Below, piece by piece: positions 1 to 7,904 of a DNA stretch of 8,414 nt; within the stretch, counting starts at the first letter, position 1; each line of letters begins with the position of its first letter. Below the pieces are notes generated by a model. It worked only from the letters and a program-made list of their open reading frames with translations, was not told where the DNA came from and did no database searches. Source of the DNA: Streptosporangiaceae bacterium (GTDB lineage Bacteria > Actinomycetota > Actinomycetes > Streptosporangiales > Streptosporangiaceae). Location of the stretch: assembly GCA_030045215.1 (NCBI GenBank), contig JASIBJ010000346.1, positions 1-8,414 of the forward strand, read 5' to 3'. Position numbers and translations under genes: made by a program.

Positions 1-93
1 CGGCTTGGAGGGCCGGGCGTGCTTGGCCGGTGCGCGATGCCGGGCTGGGGTGGGTTCGTTGTCGGGGCGTGCCCGCCTGGCGACTACAGCCAT
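1..93 (-). CDS. 5' end of a leftward gene, product unknown (partial)
   Basis: The complement strand has an ATG at 93-91 preceded by a good ribosome binding site (GAGGGG, at about 96-101 on the plus strand, 3-5 nt from the start). The frame stays open for 31 codons to the window edge. The visible N-terminus begins MAVVARRARPDNEP and continues rich in Arg, Pro, Ala, Lys and His, with no hydrophobic segment. It looks like a flexible, basic lead-in of the kind seen before the first membrane segment or domain of many actinobacterial proteins. In-frame upstream codons reach a stop at about 178-180, and a GTG at about 106-108 is the only close alternative start. The gene is divergent from the SDR gene starting near 497, so the two may share the control region between them. 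The family cannot be named from 31 residues. The frame, start and RBS are seen; that the gene is real is inference. Confidence 0.5.
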   Translation of the reverse strand, partial: MAVVARRARPDNEPTPARHRAPAKHARPSKP

Positions 94-162
94 CGGCCCC
101 TCGCTCACGCTCCCGTTGCCCCAGAAAAACCCGGATGAACCGGATATTATTACGAAAGTTAC

Positions 163-182
163 GTAGCGGTGTAGCCGCTACA
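163..182. promoter_or_regulatory. Inverted repeat, possible operator
   Basis: GTAGCGG (163-169) is followed by a 5-nt spacer and its exact reverse complement CCGCTAC (175-181). A second, overlapping symmetry, TGTAG-CCG-CTACA, spans 170-182. The repeats lie in the AT-rich part of the divergent spacer, 70-90 bp upstream of the leftward start. They are not followed by a T-run in either direction, which fits a protein-binding site better than a terminator. The regulator is unknown. Confidence 0.3.
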
Positions 183-371
183 TCATGAGATCGTAAGCGG
201 ACACAGATCATCTCTGCCATCAAAAACGCGATATCCACATCAGCCCAACATCAGGCGTACGCTGCTATTTTCGGCCGGAAGCCGTGAACGTCCTGAGCGC
301 CAGCCAGGTGCCAGCCGACGGTCCCGGTGGGCCGGAACATCCGGCGATCCGGGCGTGATCCAGGCGTAACA

Positions 372-392
372 CCTAACTCGGTATAAGTTAGG
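372..392 (+). promoter_or_regulatory. Palindrome enclosing a -10-like TATAAG box
   Basis: CCTAACT (372-378) and AGTTAGG (386-392) are perfect 7-bp inverted arms around a 7-nt centre. TATAAG at 382-387 matches the sigma-70-type -10 consensus at five of six positions and overlaps the right arm. Transcription to the right would start near 394 and leave a leader of about 100 nt before the SDR gene. No good -35 hexamer sits 16-18 bp upstream, which is common in actinomycetes but weakens the call. A repressor bound to the palindrome would block the -10 box; that is inference. Confidence 0.35.
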
Positions 393-496
393 GGCTTCAG
401 TTATCCCGGGACCTGGCCAGCCTCGCCCGCGGCAGTGAGCAGCCGCGAAGAGTAGCTGCGGGTTACGCACTTGGTTTGGTACAGCTTGGGGGTGTT

Positions 497-1875
497 GTGG
501 CGTCGCTTCCTGGCATCATCTCGGCGATGCGCGCAGCGGTGCCGGCGGGGCGGCCGGCCATCGGCGAGCGTGAGCGCGCGAAACTGCAGGCCCTGACCCG
601 GGCACTGAAGGCGGCAATGCCCGGCGCCGCCGACGAGGTCCGGCGCTTCGAGGACATACGCGGCCGGAGCGTGCGAGTCGACGATGCAGAGGCGGACAGC
701 TGGCTGGCCGGGAAGACCGTTCTGGTCACCGGCGGTACCGGGTGCATCGGCTCAGTGCTTCTCGGCCAGATCGCCAGCCATCAGCCCGCCCGCCTGGTGT
801 CGGTCAGCCGCGGCCAGACCGACCGCTGGCCGCGGCAGGACGCCGCCGAATACCTGACCGCGGACGTCGGCGGCCGGGCCGGACTGGCGGCGATCTTCAG
901 CTCGGTGCGGCCGGACCTGGTGTTCCACGTCGCCGCCCAGCGCGACCCGGGCCTGGCCGAACGGGAAGTGCGCCAGACGGTCATCACGAACGTCCTGGGC
1001 ACCAGCAACGTCATCGAGGCGTGCGCCGAGTTCGGCGTGGCACAGCTAGTGGCCGCGAGCACCGGCAAGGCGCTCCGGCCGTACTCACGCGAGGTCTATA
1101 CGGCCGGCAAGAGGGCGGCGGAGTGGCTGCTGGCCAGGGCGGCGGCCAGGAACGACATGCTGGTGTCGGCGAGCAGGTTCACGCACGTCGTCAACAACTC
1201 GATCGTCCGCGACAAGCTGCTGCGGTGGGCCGCGGACGGGGTCGTCCGGCTGCATGACCCGCACACGCTGTTTTACGCCCAGTCGGCACTCGAGTCGGCT
1301 CAGCTCATGATGTGTGCCGGCCTGCGGGCCAGGGACGGAGAGCTGCGGGTATCGGCAATCAATGATCTGGGCTGGCCCATCAGCCTGCTCGACCTGGCCG
1401 TCGGCACGCTGCTCGAGGCTGGCTCGGAGAGCCCCGTCTACTTCAGCGGCCACGACCCGGGGTACGAAAGCGAGCCGTTCCCTGGCCTCTACGACCCGGC
1501 CACAGCAGGAGAGGTTAGCCCGCTGCTGAGCGCGTTCGAGGCAGCCGGGGCGGCGCATGACCAGGATCTGGGCATCGATACCTTCACGATGCTGCTCGAT
1601 CTCGGCAAGTCGCCGGAAGAACTGCCCGCCAGCCTCGCCCTTGCCTGCCGCGAGGGCGACCCCGGCCGGGTTCGTGCCGCGCTCGACGAGCTGTCCTGGC
1701 AGCTGTTCGACGCCGCGCTGGCGGCGCTGCCGCGCGAGACACTCATCCGGGCGGCGGCCCGCACTGAGCGGTACGCCGGCGAGCTCAGCTGTGACCACGC
1801 CAGGATGCTGGCCGGGATCCGGGCGCATGTCGGAGCTGGCCAGCCCGAGATGGCGGGACCGGGAGCGATTCGCCG

Positions 1876-1879
<4 letters not shown>
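497..1879 (+). CDS. CapD/FlaA1-like SDR-family nucleotide-sugar enzyme
   Basis: This is a 460-residue soluble protein of the extended short-chain dehydrogenase/reductase superfamily, closest in layout to the catalytic part of CapD/FlaA1/PseB polysaccharide-biosynthesis enzymes (UDP-GlcNAc 4,6-dehydratase group). The NAD(P)-binding motif TGGTGCIG is at residues 78-85, and the catalytic YTAGK has Tyr201 and Lys205. A later stretch (HDPHTLFYAQSALESAQLMM) resembles the CapD segment that carries the family's RYFM-like motif. No membrane segments precede the Rossmann fold. The family's Thr-Asp-Lys triad residue is changed: the sequence reads STGKA, with Gly190 in place of Asp and Lys191 kept, and Lys191 is 10 residues before Tyr201 rather than the 8 I recall for PseB. 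A helical tail of about 110 residues ends the protein. GTG 497 was chosen because GGGGG lies 4 nt upstream; TTG 476 is in frame but lacks an RBS, and ATG 527 is also possible. The stop overlaps the start of the next gene. The class is well supported; substrate and reaction are not. Confidence 0.8.
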
Positions 1880-3933
<2,054 letters not shown>

Positions 3934-4066
3934 GTGGCAAATAGCACATAGTCCTTTAAATGGCTAAGAACGCCCAGCCCGGTTTATGGCGCTCATGGGC
4001 TAAAGGCTGATAACTCATATAGGAGATGTTTGCGAGGTCAGGAAGCCTCGCGCTGAGCGCCTCCGC

Positions 4067-4087
4067 CTCTCCGTTTTGAACGGAGAG
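4067..4087. promoter_or_regulatory. Perfect 9-bp inverted repeat with 3-nt loop
   Basis: CTCTCCGTT at 4067-4075 is the exact reverse complement of AACGGAGAG at 4079-4087, with a TTG loop. No T-run follows on either strand, so it is not a canonical intrinsic terminator. It could be a protein-binding palindrome or an RNA hairpin at the end of the peptidase transcript. A -35-like TTGAAC (4076-4081) lies in its loop and right arm, so a protein bound here could control the transferase promoter. Confidence 0.45.
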
Positions 4088-4105
4088 TAACCGGGCATTT
4101 ACAGT
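4076..4105 (+). promoter_or_regulatory. Candidate promoter for the sugar-transferase gene
   Basis: TTGAAC at 4076-4081 and TACAGT at 4100-4105 are separated by 18 bp. Each matches the sigma-70-type consensus hexamer at four of six positions. The predicted start point is near 4112, which would put the terminator-like hairpin at 4162-4212 inside the leader. The match is moderate and could be chance in this AT-richer stretch. It is the best pair I found before the transferase gene. Confidence 0.3.
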
Positions 4106-4161
4106 GAGTAATTTTCCGTTCTTTATCCTCCTGGCTCGCCCATCTGTGCCGAAATTGCTTA

Positions 4162-4212
4162 CGCACACGGCTAATGCCAGTCAACCAGAGGATTTGGCCG
4201 TGCGTCTTTTTT
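4162..4212 (+). terminator. Terminator-like hairpin with T-run upstream of the transferase gene
   Basis: CACGGC (4166-4171) pairs perfectly with GCCGTG (4197-4202). CG at 4162-4163 can pair with CG at 4203-4204 across a 2-nt bulge. TCTTTTTT follows at 4205-4212, the only long T-run of the window. The 25-nt loop is longer than usual, which weakens the call. It could end the peptidase transcript. If transcription starts near 4112, it would instead act as an attenuator in the transferase leader. The stem and T-run are seen; the function is inference. Confidence 0.4.
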
Positions 4213-4244
4213 ACGTCTGACCACGACGTACCGGCGACAGCAAG

Positions 4245-5780
4245 GTGAGCACGGCGCGCGCGGGGGGTGAGGGAGACACGCCCCGCGCATGCGCCGCGCT
4301 GGAGGGGAGCTGTGAGTTGGCGAGTAACTCAGTTGCGTCCGAGCGCTGGGCATCGGAGACCACGCCGACGCACCTCGTCAGTCAGACCAGGGCGGAATGG
4401 GCCACCCGCTACCAGCGAAAGGCCATGGCACTCGACGGCCTGTGCGCGCTGCTGGCAGGGATGCTCGCCTATTGCGTCCGGCTCGGCGATCTCCATTCGC
4501 CCGCGCTTTACCTGGCCGCGAGCTGTCTGCTGCCGCTCGGCTGGCTAGCCGTTGTTGCGATCGTCGACGGGTATGACCAGCAGATCATCGGCGTGGGCTC
4601 TGACGAGTTCCGCCGAGTCCTGAATGCCGGACTACTGGTAATGGCCAGCGTCGCGATCATCTCCTATGCGGCCAAGGCCGAACTGGCCCGCGGCTACGTG
4701 CTCGTAGCGTTCCCGACCCTGACGGTGCTCGACCTGGTGGCCAGGTACGTGTTGCGCCGGCGGCTGCACCGGCTGCGGGACCAGGGCGCATGCATGTCGA
4801 AGGTCGTGGCGGTCGGTTACCCCGACGTCGTCTCGGACATGGCGATGCAGCTGAGCCGGGAGGCATACCACGGCCTCATGGTCGTCGCGGTGTGCCTGGC
4901 CGGGCCGGACGGCGGCGACGAGATCGACGGCATTCCCGCGGTGCACGGGCTCGACGATGTGCCCGAGGTCGCGCTGCGATTCGGCGCCGACACCGTAGCC
5001 GTCCTGTCGTGCCCGGAGCTGAGCGGCACGCGGCTGCGCGAGCTGGCATGGGAGCTGGAGAAGACCGGAACCAGCCTGTGCGTGGCTCCGGCCGTCCTGG
5101 ACATCGCTGGCCCGCGGACGACCATCAGGCCGGCGGCCGGCCTGCCGCTGGTGTATATGGACCACCCGGAGTTCACCGGGATTCCGCGTTTGCTCAAGAC
5201 CTGTTTTGACCGGGCATTCGCCCTCACCGCCGTGGTCCTGCTCAGCCCGCTGATGGCGGCCATCGCCGTCATGATCAAGATCAATGACCGCGGGCCCGTG
5301 CTGTTCTCCCAGGTCCGGGTCGGTATCGACGGGAGCCCATTCCGGATCTACAAGTTCCGCACGATGGTTGCCGACGCCGAGGCGCTGAAGGCCAGGCTGG
5401 CCGAGCAGAACGAATCGCAGGGCGTGCTGTTCAAGATCCGCGATGACCCGCGAATCACCGCGGTCGGCGCGTGGCTGCGGCGCTGGTCGCTGGATGAGCT
5501 TCCGCAGCTGTTCAACGTGCTGATCGGGGACATGTCGCTGGTCGGCCCGCGGCCCGCGCTGCCGGAGGAGGCCGACCGCTATCACACGCATGTCCGCCGC
5601 CGCCTGGCCGTCAAGCCGGGCATCACCGGGCTGTGGCAGGTAAATGGCCGGTCCGACCTGCCCTGGGAGGAGGCCGTCCGGCTCGACCTGCGATATGTGG
5701 AGAACTGGTCCTTCATGCTTGACCTGCAGATCCTCTGGAAGACATGGTGGGCCATCGGCACCGGCACCGGAGCGTACTGA
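4245..5780 (+). CDS. Polyprenyl glycosylphosphotransferase (initiating sugar-phosphate transferase, WcaJ/WbaP type)
   Basis: This 511-residue membrane enzyme would move a hexose-1-phosphate from a nucleotide sugar to undecaprenyl phosphate, the first committed step of a surface polysaccharide. Four hydrophobic segments lie at about 61-79, 87-107, 125-143 and 149-166. A soluble Rossmann-like middle domain (about 183-290) follows, then a fifth hydrophobic segment at about 322-345 with the Ser334-Pro335 helix break typical of re-entrant helices. The C-terminal catalytic domain has KFRTM (370-374), Asp417-Glu418 in DELPQLFN, GPRP (434-437), and KPGITGLWQVNGR starting at Lys457. These are the hallmark motifs of the bacterial sugar transferase family (Pfam PF02397), all intact, and the length is normal for the five-segment class. 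The longest frame starts at GTG 4245, which has no RBS; TTG 4317, behind GGAGGGGAG, is a serious alternative. Either gives the same domains. The dTDP-rhamnose genes downstream suggest a rhamnose-containing glycan. Whether glucose, galactose or another sugar is transferred cannot be told. Confidence 0.93.
   Translation: MSTARAGGEGDTPRACAALEGSCELASNSVASERWASETTPTHLVSQTRAEWATRYQRKAMALDGLCALLAGMLAYCVRLGDLHSPALYLAASCLLPLGWLAVVAIVDGYDQQIIGVGSDEFRRVLNAGLLVMASVAIISYAAKAELARGYVLVAFPTLTVLDLVARYVLRRRLHRLRDQGACMSKVVAVGYPDVVSDMAMQLSREAYHGLMVVAVCLAGPDGGDEIDGIPAVHGLDDVPEVALRFGADTVAVLSCPELSGTRLRELAWELEKTGTSLCVAPAVLDIAGPRTTIRPAAGLPLVYMDHPEFTGIPRLLKTCFDRAFALTAVVLLSPLMAAIAVMIKINDRGPVLFSQVRVGIDGSPFRIYKFRTMVADAEALKARLAEQNESQGVLFKIRDDPRITAVGAWLRRWSLDELPQLFNVLIGDMSLVGPRPALPEEADRYHTHVRRRLAVKPGITGLWQVNGRSDLPWEEAVRLDLRYVENWSFMLDLQILWKTWWAIGTGTGAY
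4301..4309 (+). promoter_or_regulatory. Strong Shine-Dalgarno sequence that bears on the transferase start
   Basis: GGAGGGGAG is the best anti-16S match near the transferase start. It lies 7 nt before an in-frame TTG at 4317, which would shorten the protein by 24 residues and remove a low-complexity lead. It also lies near an out-of-frame GTG at 4312, which opens only a short frame ending near 4548. GTG 4245 has no comparable site. ATG 4425 is too far downstream because it would remove the conserved Trp/Arg-Tyr region before the first membrane segment. Confidence 0.45.
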
Positions 5781-5830
5781 CGCCAGCGCGGGCGCCTGCT
5801 GACACGGCCTACTAGCCTGGGTTCGCGGCA

Positions 5831-5850
5831 GGCGGCGGGCTGGCGCCGCC
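5831..5850 (+). terminator. GC-rich stem-loop after the transferase gene
   Basis: GGCGGCG (5831-5837) and CGCCGCC (5844-5850) form a perfect 7-bp stem with a 6-nt loop, 50 bp after the transferase stop. Only a mixed, T-containing tail follows, not a T-run. Such T-poor hairpins occur in high-GC actinomycetes, but the symmetry could also be chance in GC-rich DNA. It would separate the transferase transcript from the rmlBD operon. The rest of the 5781-5910 gap shows no convincing promoter pair. Confidence 0.35.
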
Positions 5851-5910
5851 GTCGCTTGTACCCTTTACCCGCACTGTTCGCTACTTGGGCTAGGTCAGGG
5901 TGGTCGCCGC

Positions 5911-6996
5911 ATGAGGATTCTGGTAACGGGGGGCGCCGGATTCATCGGCTCGCACTACGTCCGCACGCTGGTGACAGATGGCTACGCCGAGTTCGCCGGG
6001 GCACACGTGACCGTGCTGGACAAGCTCACGTATTCGGGGAACATGGCCAACCTCGACCCCGTGATCGACAGCCCGCGGCTGACCTTCGTGCAGGGCGACA
6101 TCTGCGACCCGAGGCTGCTCGCCACCCTCGTGCCCGGCCACGACGTCGTACTCAACTTCGCCGCCGAGACCCACGTCGACCGATCGATCACGGGCGCGGC
6201 ACCATTCGTGGCCACCAACGTGGCGGGAGTGCAGGCGCTGATGCAGGCCTGCCTTGACGCGAGCGTGCCGCGAGTGGTCCAGGTGTCCACCGATGAGGTC
6301 TACGGATCTATCCAGGCCGGATCCTGGACCGAGGCCTCTCCGCTGGATCCGAACTCGCCCTACTCGGCGGCCAAGGCGGGTGGTGACATGATCGCCCAGG
6401 CCTACCACCGCACCCATCGCCTGAACGTCGTCACCACCAGGTGCTGCAACAATTACGGGCCCTACCAGTACCCGGAGAAGGTCATCCCGCTGTTCATCAC
6501 CAACCTGCTTGATGGCGGCAAGGTCCCGCTCTACGGGGACGGCGGCAACGTGCGGGAGTGGATCCACGTGGACGACCACTGCCGTGGCATCCAGCTTGCC
6601 GCCGAACGCGGCGAACCCGGCCGCGTCTATCACATCGGCGGCGACGTCGAACTGGCGAACAAGGAGCTGACCAGCCGTCTGCTCGAGGCGTGCGGCGCGG
6701 GCTGGGAGTCGGTGGAGTACGTGGAGGATCGCAAGGGTCACGACCGCCGGTACTCACTCAACGACTCGGCTCTGCGGGCCCTGGGTTACAAGCCCCTGAC
6801 CAGCTTCACCGAAGGGCTCGAGTCCACCGTGCGCTGGTACGCGGACAATCGCGCCTGGTGGGAACCGCTGAAGGAGGCAGCCAAGCTGCCGCAGGCGCGG
6901 GGGGTTTCGGGGGGTCGTCCCCCCGGGCAAGCACTGCCGCAGGCGCGGGGGGTTTCTGAGGGTCGTGCCCGCGAGGATGTACAGGACCAGGCATGA
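5911..6996 (+). CDS. rmlB: dTDP-glucose 4,6-dehydratase with a repeat-encoded C-terminal extension
   Basis: RmlB (RfbB) converts dTDP-glucose to dTDP-4-keto-6-deoxyglucose, the second step of dTDP-L-rhamnose synthesis, in the cytoplasm using bound NAD+. The Rossmann motif GGAGFIG is at 7-13. The catalytic Thr127-Asp128-Glu129 lies in STDEVYGS, and Tyr151 with Lys155 in YSAAK. NNYGPYQYPEKVIP and the REWIHVDDH segment are characteristic of this enzyme rather than of UDP-sugar epimerases. The core ends near residue 325, just after the RAWWEPLK motif usual at the family's C-terminus. Residues 326-361 are extra: two 16-residue units starting LPQARGVS, each encoded by a 48-bp DNA repeat. ATG 5911 has AGGG 10 nt upstream and directly begins the Rossmann strand. 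The TGA overlaps the rmlD start (ATGA), so the two are co-translated. Identity is very secure; the tail probably lies outside the catalytic core. Confidence 0.96.
   Translation: MRILVTGGAGFIGSHYVRTLVTDGYAEFAGAHVTVLDKLTYSGNMANLDPVIDSPRLTFVQGDICDPRLLATLVPGHDVVLNFAAETHVDRSITGAAPFVATNVAGVQALMQACLDASVPRVVQVSTDEVYGSIQAGSWTEASPLDPNSPYSAAKAGGDMIAQAYHRTHRLNVVTTRCCNNYGPYQYPEKVIPLFITNLLDGGKVPLYGDGGNVREWIHVDDHCRGIQLAAERGEPGRVYHIGGDVELANKELTSRLLEACGAGWESVEYVEDRKGHDRRYSLNDSALRALGYKPLTSFTEGLESTVRWYADNRAWWEPLKEAAKLPQARGVSGGRPPGQALPQARGVSEGRAREDVQDQA
6886..6981 (+). repeat. Two tandem 48-bp repeat units inside the 3' end of rmlB
   Basis: Bases 6886-6908 and 6934-6956 are identical over 23 bp, and similarity continues imperfectly to about 6925/6973, giving a period of 48 bp (16 codons). 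Unit one contains GGGGGG-TCGT-CCCCCC (6909-6924), a perfect 6-bp stem extended by a C-G pair at 6908/6925. The second unit keeps GGGTCGT but has a degraded stem. The pattern of G-runs, TTTC and TCGT with C-runs looks like a mobile GC-rich palindromic element that inserted in frame, then duplicated. A link to a genome-wide family is inference. Confidence 0.8.
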
Positions 6997-7886
6997 CTCG
7001 CTGGCTGGTGACCGGGGCGGCCGGGATGCTCGGCCAGGACCTGACGACACTGCTAGCCGGCAGCGGGGACGACGTCATCGGCCTGGACAGAAGCGCGCTC
7101 GACATCACCGACCGGGTTGCCACGGAGCGGGCGGTGTGCGACCTCCAGCCGGACATCGTCGTGAACTGCGCGGCCTGGACCGCGGTCGACGACGCGGAAT
7201 CGCACGAGGCGGCGGCCATGGCGGTGAACGGTGACGGTGCCGCGAACGTGGCGGCCGCCTGCGCGAAGGCGGGCGCGCGATTGATGCAGCCCTCTACCGA
7301 TTACGTCTTTGACGGCACCGGGACGCGGCCCTACCCCGAGGACTACCCGACGGCCCCGCGCAGCGCCTACGGACGGACAAAGCTTGCCGGTGAACAGGCT
7401 GTCCTCAGGCTGCTGCCCGATACGGGCTACGTGCTGCGAACCGCCTGGCTCTATGGCGCCCACGGGCCCAACTTCATCCGTACCATGATCAGGCTCGAGG
7501 CCAGCAAGGACACCGTGGCGGTGGTCGATGACCAGCACGGCCAGCCGACCTGGACGGCCGACGTGGCCAGGCAGATGCTGCTGCTCGGGCACGCCGACGC
7601 CCCGCCTGGCATCTATCACGCCAGCAGCAGCGGCGCCACCACCTGGATGGGGCTGGCCCGCGAGGTCTTCAGGCTGCTCGGAGCGGACGAGGAACGGGTG
7701 ACGCCCACCAGCAGCCGCGAGCTGGCCAGGCCCGCACCGCGCCCGGCTTACAGCGTCCTCGGACACGCCAGGTGGGCCTGCGCGGGGCTACAGCCGCTGC
7801 CGGACTGGCGGTCGTCGGTACAGGCCTCGTTCCCCGCACTCGCGGCAGCCGAGGGAAGGCCGCAGGCAGCCGGCAACCTCAGCTGA
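6993..7886 (+). CDS. rmlD: dTDP-4-dehydrorhamnose reductase
   Basis: RmlD (RfbD) catalyses the last step, NAD(P)H-dependent reduction of dTDP-4-keto-L-rhamnose to dTDP-L-rhamnose. The N-terminal nucleotide-binding motif GAAGMLG is at 8-14. The family signature STDYVFDGTG starts at Ser101, giving Thr102 and Asp103. The catalytic pair is Tyr126 and Lys130 in YGRTK. A WLYGAHGPNF segment and a DQHGQPTWTADVA segment are typical of RmlD rather than of other SDR proteins. The 297-residue length is normal; about 20 residues at the end are Ala/Gly-rich and probably disordered. ATG 6993 overlaps the rmlB stop, and the RBS is weak (AGGA within the rmlB 3' end), consistent with translational coupling. 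The stop faces rmlC 18 bp away, and I see no clear terminator between them. Confidence 0.96.
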   Translation: MTRWLVTGAAGMLGQDLTTLLAGSGDDVIGLDRSALDITDRVATERAVCDLQPDIVVNCAAWTAVDDAESHEAAAMAVNGDGAANVAAACAKAGARLMQPSTDYVFDGTGTRPYPEDYPTAPRSAYGRTKLAGEQAVLRLLPDTGYVLRTAWLYGAHGPNFIRTMIRLEASKDTVAVVDDQHGQPTWTADVARQMLLLGHADAPPGIYHASSSGATTWMGLAREVFRLLGADEERVTPTSSRELARPAPRPAYSVLGHARWACAGLQPLPDWRSSVQASFPALAAAEGRPQAAGNLS

Positions 7887-7904
7887 CGGGAACAGGAAGG
7901 CTGG

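Larger units (their letters stand above)
94..496. other. Divergent intergenic control region without a convincing gene
   Basis: About 400 bp lie between the leftward start at 93 and the preferred rightward start at 497. The part from about 140 to 275 is clearly more AT-rich than the genes. I see no RNA gene and no credible coding frame. It contains at least three inverted repeats: 163-181, 331-345 (GCCGG, 5-nt loop, CCGGC) and 372-392. The last encloses a TATAAG hexamer. This is the layout expected of a shared promoter/operator region for two divergent genes. No strong TTGACA-like -35 box was found for either direction, so promoter positions are uncertain. Confidence 0.5.
3934..4244 (+). other. 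Structured, gene-free leader/intergenic region
   Basis: These 311 bp, between the peptidase stop and the first possible transferase start, are notably less GC-rich than the flanking genes. They carry several inverted repeats in series: AGCCC/GGGCT (3976-3980, 3997-4001), GCGAGG/CCTCGC (4032-4037, 4046-4051), a perfect 9-bp stem (4067-4087), a terminator-like stem with T-run (4162-4212) and TACGTC/GACGTA (4212-4217, 4225-4230). I do not recognise a named riboswitch class or a tRNA. The region may contain the terminator of the peptidase transcript, the promoter of the transferase and a folded 5' leader. Individual elements are listed separately. Confidence 0.5.

Noticed and set aside
1..138. 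Open plus-strand frame from the window edge to a TGA at 136-138
   Set aside because: It could be the end of a rightward gene, but its translation has no motif. The complement strand in the same place offers an ATG with a good RBS, so I read this as a shadow.
240..470. 76-codon complement-strand frame in the left intergenic region
   Set aside because: It has a GTG start without an RBS, low-information composition, and covers the palindromes and the -10-like box of the divergent spacer.
3956..4168. 70-codon complement-strand frame in the intergenic region before the transferase
   Set aside because: It is not a shadow of a gene, but it starts with GTG without an RBS, has no recognisable motif and spans stem-loops. 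The evidence is too weak to call it a gene.
4632..5591. 319-codon complement-strand frame opposite the sugar transferase
   Set aside because: It shows no recognisable motif and composition typical of a shadow frame, and it overlaps a gene with intact hallmark motifs.
6909..6924. G6-TCGT-C6 hairpin as a transcription terminator of rmlB
   Set aside because: It lies inside the coding frame, has no T-run, and is followed directly by rmlD with an ATGA overlap. It is better explained as part of the repeat element.
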